The notes: a model not told the origin generated them from the sequence alone. DNA of 5,449 nucleotides from an uncultured Lachnospiraceae bacterium (GCA_910578085.1 CAJTPM010000087.1:1-5449), one strand, 5' to 3'; positions 1 through 4,820 are shown, numbered from the stretch's first letter. A program made the numbers and translations.

Positions 1-59
1 AGGCCATTATGAGATTTACGGGTATGGGACGCCTGCCTACTGACCCCGCAGACGCATAA
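1..59 (+). CDS. Possible 3' end of a plus-strand gene (partial)
   Basis: A strong plus-strand terminator begins six bases after this stretch, so a gene reading into the window from the left is expected. Two frames could carry its tail. The frame starting at base 3 reads AIMRFTGMGRLPTDPADA and stops with TAA at 57-59. The frame starting at base 2 reads GHYEIYGYGTPAY and stops with TGA at 41-43. The fragment is too short to choose between them from composition, and I recognise neither tail. The call rests mainly on the terminator. Sequence to the left of the window would settle which frame, if either, is coding. Confidence 0.3.
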   Translation, partial: AIMRFTGMGRLPTDPADA

Positions 60-64
60 TTTTT

Positions 65-107
65 GCCCTGGACTGACTGGAAACAGTTAGTCCAGGGCGG
101 CTTTTTT
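65..107 (+). terminator. Rho-independent terminator, plus strand
   Basis: A 15-bp stem (65-79 with 84-98, one G-U pair) closes a GAAA tetraloop (80-83). A GC-rich stem base and six T residues at 102-107 follow. The T-tract lies on the plus-strand side only, so the terminator acts on transcription entering from the left. The T-tract ends where the stop codon of the minus-strand Xre gene lies (107-109). The hairpin may also mark the 3' end of the Xre transcript, but no U-tract follows in that direction. Confidence 0.88.
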
Positions 108-334
108 CATTCCTCAAACAGCTTTGAAACGGGAACTTCCAGCGCATCCGCGATTTTGAACAGCGTTTCCATCGACACGCCAAAGACCCGCGTGGGGCTT
201 TCAATTTTAGAGACATACGACCATGACCGCCCAATCTTATCTGCAAACGCCTCCTGCGTCAGCCCCAGCAATTTGCGGTAGTATTGCACCTTCAATCCGA
301 AGCGGATGTACTGCTCCCGATATTCCGTTTCCAT
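107..334 (-). CDS. Small Xre/Cro-type helix-turn-helix repressor
   Basis: A 75-residue protein that is almost entirely one HTH_3 (Cro/CI-type) DNA-binding domain. Helix 1 is near residues 10-22. LTQEAFADKIG (25-35) forms the first helix of the HTH, SWSYVSKIE (37-45) the recognition helix, and METLFKIADALEVPVSKLF (55-73) the closing helices. The start chosen is ATG at 332-334 (METEYREQ), because AGAGGGG (341-347) lies 6 nt upstream. The same frame stays open to a GTG at 367 that has no comparable ribosome site. The gene is divergent from the SLOG gene at 491, and the shared intergenic region holds repeated half-sites over the SLOG promoter. It therefore probably represses that promoter and perhaps its own. 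There is no ligand or dimerisation domain beyond the HTH. The family call is firm; the target is inferred. Confidence 0.88.
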   Translation of the reverse strand: METEYREQYIRFGLKVQYYRKLLGLTQEAFADKIGRSWSYVSKIESPTRVFGVSMETLFKIADALEVPVSKLFEE

Positions 335-340
335 AGCGCA

Positions 341-347
341 CCCCTCT
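341..347 (-). promoter_or_regulatory. Ribosome binding site of the small Xre gene
   Basis: On the minus strand AGAGGGG lies 6 nt upstream of the ATG at 334. It is the reason for preferring the 75-residue product over the longer reading from GTG at 367. Confidence 0.65.
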
Positions 348-392
348 TTCCGATAAAAGGGTAACACGAAAACGGGGATTTATTTAGAGAAC

Positions 393-437
393 GTGATTGC
401 CATTTATAGCAATACAATGATATAATAGAGCAATCAC
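393..437. promoter_or_regulatory. Candidate operator: repeated GATTGC half-sites
   Basis: GTGATTGC (393-400) and its exact complement GCAATCAC (430-437) form an 8-bp inverted repeat that brackets the SLOG promoter. A third half-site, GCAAT (409-413), faces the left arm across 8 nt. It is in the same orientation as the right arm and is offset from it by 21 bp, about two helical turns. The left arm overlaps the -35 element and the right arm falls near the expected transcription start, where a bound repressor would block RNA polymerase. The adjacent divergent Xre protein is the natural candidate to bind here. The repeats are seen directly; the operator function is inferred. Confidence 0.42.
397..426 (+). 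promoter_or_regulatory. SigA-type extended -10 promoter for the SLOG gene
   Basis: The -35 element is TTGCCA (397-402) and the -10 is TATAAT (421-426), separated by 18 bp. A TG dinucleotide one base upstream of the -10 gives the extended form TGATATAAT. The expected start is near 433, leaving a leader of about 55-60 nt before the ATG at 491. The -35 lies inside a repeated half-site, which suggests repression. Confidence 0.65.
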
Positions 438-476
438 AGGTCAAGTGATCCCATCGTCCGGCGAACGGGCGGGCAC

Positions 477-483
477 AAGGAGG
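477..483 (+). promoter_or_regulatory. Ribosome binding site of the SLOG gene
   Basis: A full-consensus AAGGAGG ends 7 nt before ATG 491. It fixes that start over an upstream start in another frame at 445. Confidence 0.75.
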
Positions 484-490
484 TCATGCG

Positions 491-961
491 ATGGGGAAAA
501 CCTGCTTTTTTATCGGCCACCGGGACGCGCCGGACAGTCTGGCCCCGGTACTGGACGCCCTGGTGGAGCGGCATATTGCGGAGTATGGCGTGGGGGAGTT
601 TGTGGTAGGACGCTACGGCGGGTTTGACGCGCTGGCGGCAAGCGCGGTGAAGCGGGCCAAGGTGCGCCACCCGGACGTGCGGCTGGTCTGCCTGCGGCCC
701 TACCACCCAGCGGAACGGCCTGAAAAGACACCCAGCGGCTTTGACGGCTCCTTTTACCCTCCGGGGATGGAGCGAGTGCCAAGGAAGCTGGCAATAGTCC
801 GGGCCAACCGCTACATGGTGGACAACAGCGACTTTCTGATCGCCTACGCATGGCACCCCGGCAACGCCCGTGAGTTGGTAGAGTACGCCCAGCGGCGAGA
901 GCGGCGGGGATTATTGCGTGTGAATGTGCTGGGCCAACCGCAAGCTGTAATCTGTCGCTGA
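491..961 (+). CDS. SLOG-family protein (DUF1273/YpsA-like)
   Basis: A 156-residue single-domain Rossmann-like protein of the SLOG superfamily (SMF/DprA-LOG). The N-terminal strand TCFFIGHRD (4-12) matches the typical C-F-x-G-H-R opening of the DUF1273/YpsA group. VVGRYGGFDALAASAVKRAK (38-57) carries the glycine-rich GGFD signature that shapes the nucleotide-derivative pocket. VRLVCLRPYHP (63-73) is the following strand. VDNSDFLIAYAWHPGNARELVEYA (110-133) is the late strand and helix in which a conserved glycine contacts ligand in relatives. SLOG proteins are known to bind or process nucleotide-like ligands, and several families are predicted sensors in conflict systems; the ligand of YpsA-like members is not settled. 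The gene stands alone behind its own promoter, divergent from an Xre repressor. It is visibly GC-rich (15 of the first 20 codons end in G or C), unlike the genes further right. The family is well supported; the function is open. Confidence 0.85.
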   Translation: MGKTCFFIGHRDAPDSLAPVLDALVERHIAEYGVGEFVVGRYGGFDALAASAVKRAKVRHPDVRLVCLRPYHPAERPEKTPSGFDGSFYPPGMERVPRKLAIVRANRYMVDNSDFLIAYAWHPGNARELVEYAQRRERRGLLRVNVLGQPQAVICR

Positions 962-978
962 AGATAAGGGCATACGAA

Positions 979-1012
979 TAAGAGCCATTGACCTCGTAAT
1001 CAACGGCTCTTA
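979..1012. terminator. Hairpin between convergent genes, possible bidirectional terminator
   Basis: TAAGAGCC (979-986) pairs with GGCTCTTA (1005-1012). After one A/C mismatch, TTGA (988-991) pairs with TCAA (1000-1003), leaving an 8-nt loop. The hairpin sits between the stop of the SLOG gene (959-961) and the stop of the second Xre gene, whose TAA (1010-1012) lies in the stem. Neither side has a continuous U-tract, only T-rich sequence, so efficiency is uncertain. Its position at the junction of converging genes is the main argument. Confidence 0.55.
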
Positions 1013-1354
1013 CTCTTTCATTCTGATTGCCCCATCCAAAGTGGCTTCTACGATAGGAAGATATTTTTCCGGGCATAGTTGCATTTTATGACGCACTCTC
1101 TGGCGTACTTCACTGTTTTCCTGCATTAGCACAGGATTGAAGTAGCGTTCCATAGGTAAATGACAAATTTGTATCAGTCGCAACATGACCGGGACGCTGG
1201 GAATTATTAGACCTAATTCAATGTTGGCGAGATAGCGAGTTGATACGCTTACTTCCTCTGCCAACGCTCTGCGTGTCATTCCTTGCGCTTCACGCCCTGC
1301 TCGTACATCCTCTCCAAAAGTTTCAAAACCGGGACAATCCTTGACCTCTGCCAT
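1010..1354 (-). CDS. Xre-family transcriptional regulator of mobile-element type
   Basis: A 114-residue protein with an N-terminal Cro/CI-type HTH and a short C-terminal extension. GEDVRAGREAQGMTRRALAEEV (14-35) forms helices 1 and 2, SVSTRYLANIE (36-46) the recognition helix, and SVPVMLRLIQICHLPMERYF (53-72) the closing helices. Residues 73-114 contain LCPEKYLPIVEATLDGAI (93-110). As I recall, this tail recurs in HTH regulators of clostridial conjugative elements. The start is ATG 1352-1354: an in-frame TGA lies two codons upstream, and GGGTGAT serves as a modest ribosome site. It is divergent from the FAD oxidoreductase at 1529 and convergent with the SLOG gene. It may control the oxidoreductase promoter or its own. 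The leader carries an inverted repeat that could hide the ribosome site. Confidence 0.87.
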   Translation of the reverse strand: MAEVKDCPGFETFGEDVRAGREAQGMTRRALAEEVSVSTRYLANIELGLIIPSVPVMLRLIQICHLPMERYFNPVLMQENSEVRQRVRHKMQLCPEKYLPIVEATLDGAIRMKE

Positions 1355-1410
1355 ATTACATCACCCAAGCACATTGTATAGTTCATACTCATTCTTTGGA
1401 ATGATGTAAT
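1355..1410 (-). promoter_or_regulatory. Leader inverted repeat covering the Xre ribosome-binding region
   Basis: ATTACATCA (1355-1363) and TGATGTAAT (1402-1410) are exact 9-bp reverse complements, 38 nt apart. In the minus-strand transcript the first arm lies far upstream. The second arm is immediately before the ATG and includes most of the GGGTGAT ribosome site, so pairing would occlude initiation. Between them a smaller repeat, TCATTC/GAATGA (1389-1394 and 1399-1404) around TTTG, competes for three to four bases of the outer left arm. The same DNA could instead be a widely spaced operator. The repeats are direct observation; the regulatory role is inferred. Confidence 0.4.
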
Positions 1411-1467
1411 TTTCTCTTTACTTCCCTTTATAATTCATATTTGTTGAATAGAAAGCCCTGTCTTACG

Positions 1468-1496
1468 TTGTATCAGCCATAAAATTGTGCTATAAT
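1468..1496 (+). promoter_or_regulatory. SigA-type extended -10 promoter for the FAD oxidoreductase
   Basis: TTGTAT (1468-1473) and TATAAT (1491-1496) are separated by the optimal 17 bp. TG at 1488-1489 gives the extended -10 form TGCTATAAT. The start should fall near 1503, giving a leader of about 25 nt. The ribosome site before ATG 1529 is weak: GGGG at 1519-1522 is followed by TG and CCCC, which can fold back on it. Confidence 0.7.
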
Positions 1497-1528
1497 CGAA
1501 GCGAAACTTTAGAAAAACGGGGTGCCCC

Positions 1529-2557
1529 ATGTACGATGTAATTGTTGTCGGTGCTGGCCCTGCCGGAAGTACCGCCGCAAAGGTACTGGCTGACAAAGGG
1601 CTTCACATCCTGCTGGTAGAACGGCATAAACTTCCCCGCTATAAATCTTGTTCCGGCGTCCTGATCCAGAAAACGATGGACTTGGTGCGGCGCTACTATG
1701 GACAGGATGTACCGCTGTCCGCAACTTGTACCCCCGTGGAAAATCGGGGCATGATCTTCACGGACGATAAGGGCCGGGAGTTTCGTTTTGAACAGGGCGG
1801 GTTGAACGTCTGGCGCGGTTCCTTTGATAACTGGCTGACGGAGCAGGCGGCAGCATCCGGCGCGGAAGTCCGGGACAGCACCAGCGCCATCTCCTGTGAG
1901 GAACAGCCCGGTTCAATCTCCGTCACGCTGCGGGGAGAATCTTCCAGCACAGAGCAGGCCAGATACGTCATTGACTGTGAAGGCGTCACTGGCATACTAA
2001 AACGGCAGATACTTGGAAACAGCCGGGATTTCATCATAACTTTTCAGACTTTCAACCGGGGAACAATCCAGTTAGACCCGCATTACTTCTACGCATACTT
2101 ACAGCCGGAGTTGTCCGAGTATGACGCATGGTTCAATGTGAAAGATGAAATGCTGGTGCTGGGAGTTTCGGTCAAGGATACCAGCGGAATCGAGCAGTTC
2201 TATCATCGGTTTATCTCTTACATGGAGAAACATCACAGCTTGCAGATCAGCCAGCAGGTCAAGGCAGAAAAATGGCTGATGCCCCATATCCGGCCCGGTT
2301 GTTCCGTCACCTATGGGCAGGGCCGGGTACTGTTCGCCGGTGAGATCGCCGGTTTTCTCAATCCGATGGGCGAGGGGATTTCTGCCGGGATGGAGAGCGG
2401 TTACTGCGTGGCCCAAGCCATAGCAAATCACTTTGACACTTTGGATATGATCTACGCAGATTACCAACGGGACACCCAGCAGCTAAAGTCCTATATGGTG
2501 CGCCAATGGAACTTTGTGGGGAGGATGGCTGGCACATTTTCGGAAATGATTATCTAA
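1529..2557 (+). CDS. FAD-dependent oxidoreductase, geranylgeranyl-reductase type
   Basis: A 342-residue flavoprotein of the group that includes geranylgeranyl reductases and related FAD-dependent reductases/monooxygenases. The N-terminal Rossmann fold has GAGPAG (8-13) for the FAD pyrophosphate and E31 at the end of strand 2 (LLVERHK) for the ribose. LPRYKSCSGVL (35-45) matches the family's P-x-Y-K-x-C-G segment near the active site. VIDCEGVTGILKR (147-159) sits where a DG motif is usual, and GRVLFAGEIAGFLNPMGEGISAG (265-287) where GD is usual; both have Glu for Asp. WRGSFDNWL (95-103) lies on the substrate side. There is no membrane segment, and the length is slightly shorter than typical. 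No isoprenoid or lipid gene is adjacent, so the substrate cannot be named. It appears to be transcribed alone from its own promoter and is divergent from an Xre gene. The flavoprotein assignment is strong; reaction and substrate are unknown. Confidence 0.87.
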   Translation: MYDVIVVGAGPAGSTAAKVLADKGLHILLVERHKLPRYKSCSGVLIQKTMDLVRRYYGQDVPLSATCTPVENRGMIFTDDKGREFRFEQGGLNVWRGSFDNWLTEQAAASGAEVRDSTSAISCEEQPGSISVTLRGESSSTEQARYVIDCEGVTGILKRQILGNSRDFIITFQTFNRGTIQLDPHYFYAYLQPELSEYDAWFNVKDEMLVLGVSVKDTSGIEQFYHRFISYMEKHHSLQISQQVKAEKWLMPHIRPGCSVTYGQGRVLFAGEIAGFLNPMGEGISAGMESGYCVAQAIANHFDTLDMIYADYQRDTQQLKSYMVRQWNFVGRMAGTFSEMII

Positions 2558-2609
2558 AACAGAGATGAAGGGATGAGGTATGGATAAGCCTTGTCCCTTC
2601 ATTCCTGTT
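2558..2609. terminator. Long hairpin after the oxidoreductase, lacking a U-tract
   Basis: Starting directly after the TAA stop, AACAG (2558-2562) pairs with CTGTT (2605-2609) and ATGAAGGGA (2565-2573) with TCCCTTCAT (2594-2602). Between these lie one mismatch and one G-U pair. Five further pairs (2574-2578 with 2589-2593, two of them G-U) continue inward to a loop of about 10 nt. Purine-rich sequence follows instead of a T-run, so it is not a standard intrinsic terminator in the plus direction. It could block exonucleases at the mRNA 3' end, be factor-dependent, or belong to a leader of the sigma operon. Confidence 0.4.
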
Positions 2610-2625
2610 AGGGAGTATAAAGTTC

Positions 2626-2639
2626 TCAAAAATTTTTGA
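2626..2639. repeat. Perfect 14-bp palindrome with A5T5 core
   Basis: TCAAAAATTTTTGA is its own reverse complement. It lies 82 nt before the sigma factor start, in an AT-rich intergenic stretch. It could be a regulator site or an intrinsically bent element. Palindromes of A/T runs also arise by chance in such sequence, so no role is assigned. Confidence 0.5.
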
Positions 2640-2707
2640 AAGCACTAAGAGAAATTAGAAGTCCGTTTGTTTAATAGATGGAAGTTGAAACCGGGAACAA
2701 CTTTGGG

Positions 2708-2713
2708 AAGGAG
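2708..2713 (+). promoter_or_regulatory. Ribosome binding site of the sigma factor gene
   Basis: AAGGAG ends 7 nt before ATG 2721, a strong canonical site that fixes the start. Confidence 0.7.
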
Positions 2714-2720
2714 TGTATAG

Positions 2721-3275
2721 ATGGATAACGGTGCAAGTAGCTACCGCCGTTTCCTTGAAGGTGATGATAATGGAATTGTTGAGATAATCAGAGATTACAA
2801 AGACGGCCTAATCCTCTTTTTGAATCGCTATGTCAACAACATACATATAGCAGAAGAAATAGCAGAGGACACTTTTTTCAAAATTGTCACCAGAAAGCCA
2901 CGGTTTACCGCAAAAGGTTCTTTCAAAACATGGCTATATACGATTGGTCGGAATATGGCAATAAATCATATCAGGCGAACCAAGAAAATTTTGACTGCTC
3001 CCATTGAGGTCATAGATGGGAACAGCGATGAATTTGATTTAGAAAAATCCTATATACACGAGGAACAGAAGATTATTATTCATAGAGCCTTGTCCAGAAT
3101 CAACACAGATTACAGTAAGGTGCTATATCTGAAATTCTTTGAGGACTTGGACAATGAGCAAATTGCTGTTGTGCTGAAAAAGAATAGGCGTCAAATTGAA
3201 AACATGATTTACCAAGCAAAGCAATCTCTGAAATCCGAACTTGACAAGGAGGGGTTCTACTATGAAGGACTATGA
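2721..3275 (+). CDS. ECF-type sigma-70 family RNA polymerase sigma factor
   Basis: A 184-residue protein with the two-domain layout of extracytoplasmic-function sigma factors. Sigma region 2 spans about residues 14-88. HIAEEIAEDTFFKIV (42-56) is the core-binding and -10 region, and FKTWLYTIGRNMAINHIRR (68-86) is the hallmark W-L-x-x-I-x-R-N helix. A variable linker follows (89-114). Sigma region 4 (115-172) has LSRINTDYSKVLYLKFFEDLDNEQIA leading into the HTH at about 141-168, which reads the -35 element. There is no region 1.1 or 3, which is normal for this class, and the length is normal. The next gene starts 14 nt before this one ends and encodes a single-pass membrane protein, the usual sigma/anti-sigma arrangement. 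The gene is AT-rich (6 of the first 20 codons end in G or C), unlike the SLOG gene. I could not identify an autoregulated promoter with confidence. Confidence 0.93.
   Translation: MDNGASSYRRFLEGDDNGIVEIIRDYKDGLILFLNRYVNNIHIAEEIAEDTFFKIVTRKPRFTAKGSFKTWLYTIGRNMAINHIRRTKKILTAPIEVIDGNSDEFDLEKSYIHEEQKIIIHRALSRINTDYSKVLYLKFFEDLDNEQIAVVLKKNRRQIENMIYQAKQSLKSELDKEGFYYEGL
3246..3253 (+). promoter_or_regulatory. Ribosome binding site that sets the anti-sigma start
   Basis: AAGGAGGG lies 8 nt before ATG 3262, inside the end of the sigma gene. It selects this ATG over the in-frame TTG at 3241, which would lie upstream of the site. The 14-nt overlap suggests translational coupling and balanced amounts of the two proteins. 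Confidence 0.75.
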
Positions 3276-4038
3276 AGAAATGGCAAAAAGCGTTCTGAGC
3301 CGCCGAGATAACTATGTCATGGAAAGGAAAAAGCGTATGAAAAGAGTAGTGTCTATTGGATCGTGTTTCTGTTTGATGCTCTTGGTGGGTGTCGGTATCT
3401 ACCGGAGTAACAATCTTGTTCCTGCTGGTGATGCACTGACGAATGTAACACAAGGCGTTGTGGATATGGGTGCAGATAAGCAGCAAAAGAAAGCAGAAGA
3501 TATAGACGGTAATCCTGGTGGGTATTCATCTCCTGCAACGGATGTTTACCCTGGCGAGGATATGAGCGGCGAGACAGACCCATTAGAGGTTAAAGATGCA
3601 CCAGTTGCAGAAAATCCGGGCAGTACCGGCGCATTGAAGCCCCTGGATGAAATTTGGGGTGGCAGCTATATGGATCAGAACGGTCATTGGGTTGTTTGGC
3701 TGACGGAAAACACGCCGGAAAATCAAGCAAGAGTATTTGCACAGAATCCTGATCTGCTGGAAGGTGATACGGTTTTCAAGACAGCGGACTTCTCTCTCGT
3801 ATATCTCACGGATTTACTGGCGAATATCAGTGCAGAAATGGGAACACAAAAACTTCCGTTTGTCACAACCGCAGCTCTGCGGGAGCAAGATAACCGGGTT
3901 GAAGTTACTATGACAACAGACGATGAAGAATATGCCGTCCAGGTTTTGAACTTTGACACTATTGGTGGTGCGATTGAATTTCGATACTCCACCGCGCAGA
4001 TCAAAGACGAAGCTATTCAAAAAGGGCCAGAACGATAA
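3262..4038 (+). CDS. Single-pass membrane protein, probable anti-sigma factor
   Basis: A 258-residue protein. Residues 1-28 are a short basic cytoplasmic segment (MKDYEEMAKSVLSRRDNYVM, then ERKKRMKR). Residues 29-47 (VVSIGSCFCLMLLVGVGIY) form one membrane helix. By the positive-inside rule, residues 48-258 should lie outside the cell. Residues 50-128 are a low-complexity linker rich in Gly, Pro, Asp and Glu. Residues 129-258 form a compact domain of about 130 residues (IWGGSYMDQNGHWVVWLTEN; LPFVTTAALREQDNRVEV; NFDTIGGAIEFRY) that I do not recognise. The gene overlaps the ECF sigma gene by 14 nt, so the likely role is to hold the sigma factor at the membrane and release it on an external signal. 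There is no HxxxCxxC zinc anti-sigma motif, and the cytoplasmic part is unusually short. The role is inferred from context and topology. Confidence 0.75.
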   Translation: MKDYEEMAKSVLSRRDNYVMERKKRMKRVVSIGSCFCLMLLVGVGIYRSNNLVPAGDALTNVTQGVVDMGADKQQKKAEDIDGNPGGYSSPATDVYPGEDMSGETDPLEVKDAPVAENPGSTGALKPLDEIWGGSYMDQNGHWVVWLTENTPENQARVFAQNPDLLEGDTVFKTADFSLVYLTDLLANISAEMGTQKLPFVTTAALREQDNRVEVTMTTDDEEYAVQVLNFDTIGGAIEFRYSTAQIKDEAIQKGPER

Positions 4039-4077
4039 AGAAAGGCTTGATGGTTCAGCTTCTGAAAGGTAAAGATT

Positions 4078-4116
4078 GCGAAAGGACAAGGCTCGGTGTG
4101 AGCCTTGTCCTTTCGC
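4078..4116. terminator. Strong bidirectional hairpin terminator between convergent genes
   Basis: A 17-bp perfect stem (4078-4094 with 4100-4116) encloses the 5-nt loop GGTGT. It lies between the stop of the membrane protein gene (4036-4038) and the stop of the minus-strand gene (4128-4130). The T-rich parts of the stem and short T-runs on either side would serve as weak U-tracts in both directions. Both converging transcripts probably end here. Confidence 0.78.
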
Positions 4117-4127
4117 TTTGAGGTTTG

Positions 4128-4805
4128 TCAATCTACTGCGTGTGCCTCACGTTCTTTAAGCAGAGAATCCAACTTGTCCTTTACGGCCTGACGTGCGATT
4201 TCATCCATCTGGTCTACCGTTTTTGTCCCGCCAGAAGCGGCTAAAGCGTATGGGTCATTCAGCGCAACATGAGAATCTGTCAGCATGGCCCAAAGTTGAT
4301 GATGCGTCCATTGACGTTCCTTTGCGGGGATGCTGGGATCATAGTAGTCTGACCAATCGCACAGATATTTTCCAGAGATAAAGCCTAAGCTGTTGATGGG
4401 AGCGGAGACTGCTTCATTATAGGCATCAGAATAGTAATCTTTGATGGTGCGCTCTGTCTCCTGGAGCTGACCAAGGTAGGATTCAAAATAAGTCTTGGTG
4501 GCAATAGCTCCATCAGGATCGACGGCATAGTAGGGATTAACCTCCAACGGAGTTTGATTTTCACTTTGCCACTGTTTGAGTTGTTCCATGAAGTCCGATT
4601 TTGTCATGGTGCCGAGTTTGGCGGCTACTTTATCAGCCAGAGTTTCCACTCTGCTGGATGCAGTTTCTGTTCCCTCCTGTGAAATAGTTACTTGATCGCT
4701 GCTGGAAGGAATAACAACTTCGGATTTCTTTTCCTCCGGCTCGGCAAATCGGGCCGTATGGAGTGTGGAAATCTGGCGAGCAAGAGGATTCAATGTAACA
4801 TCCAT
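4128..4805 (-). CDS. Hypothetical protein with a VTIS-type N-terminal segment
   Basis: A 225-residue protein of no family I can name. Residues 1-20 (MDVTLNPLARQISTLHTARF) lead into an acidic, serine-rich stretch. This contains SSSDQVTISQEG (34-45), a short D-x-V-x-I-S motif seen in various clostridial proteins and in FlgM-like N-terminal regions. Residues 52-125 look helical (ETLADKVAAKLG, FMEQLKQWQSENQ, YFESYLGQLQETERTIKDYY). WTHHQLWAMLTDSHVALNDPYALAASGG (166-193) and a charged C-terminal helix (MDEIARQAVKDKLDSLLKEREA) follow. There is no signal peptide or membrane helix. The start at 4803-4805 is preferred because AAAGGA (4815-4820) lies 9 nt upstream. The in-frame ATG at 4821-4823 has no ribosome site, although it would add six residues. 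It follows another minus-strand unknown gene after 81 nt and may share its operon. Confidence 0.72.
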   Translation of the reverse strand: MDVTLNPLARQISTLHTARFAEPEEKKSEVVIPSSSDQVTISQEGTETASSRVETLADKVAAKLGTMTKSDFMEQLKQWQSENQTPLEVNPYYAVDPDGAIATKTYFESYLGQLQETERTIKDYYSDAYNEAVSAPINSLGFISGKYLCDWSDYYDPSIPAKERQWTHHQLWAMLTDSHVALNDPYALAASGGTKTVDQMDEIARQAVKDKLDSLLKEREAHAVD

Positions 4806-4814
4806 AGAGAACGT

Positions 4815-4820
4815 TCCTTT
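4815..4820 (-). promoter_or_regulatory. Ribosome binding site selecting the start at 4805
   Basis: On the minus strand AAAGGA lies 9 nt before ATG 4805. It would be inside the coding sequence if translation began at ATG 4823, and no Shine-Dalgarno-like sequence precedes that upstream ATG. Confidence 0.5.

Noticed and set aside
434..856. A 140-codon open frame on the minus strand over the SLOG gene
   Set aside because: Same explanation: a shadow of the GC-rich SLOG coding sequence without domain signature.
510..1076. A 188-codon open frame on the minus strand opposite the SLOG gene
   Set aside because: It is antisense to a clear SLOG-family gene with promoter and ribosome site, is Arg/Pro/Ala-rich as expected for a shadow frame in GC-rich DNA, and has no recognisable domain.
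1353..1528. A SigA promoter for the second Xre gene on the minus strand
   Set aside because: TATAAA near 1427-1432 (minus strand) is a possible -10, but no convincing -35 lies at 17 bp, so it was not listed as a feature.
2686..2719. An ECF-type autoregulated promoter (TGAAAC at 2686-2691 or GGAAC at 2694-2698, with GTATAG as -10)
   Set aside because: TGAAAC has no matching -10 at 16-17 bp. GGAAC with GTATAG would start transcription at or after the ATG and remove the good ribosome site.
3241..3261. An upstream TTG start for the membrane protein gene
   Set aside because: The AAGGAGGG ribosome site (3246-3253) lies downstream of this TTG and is correctly spaced for ATG 3262.
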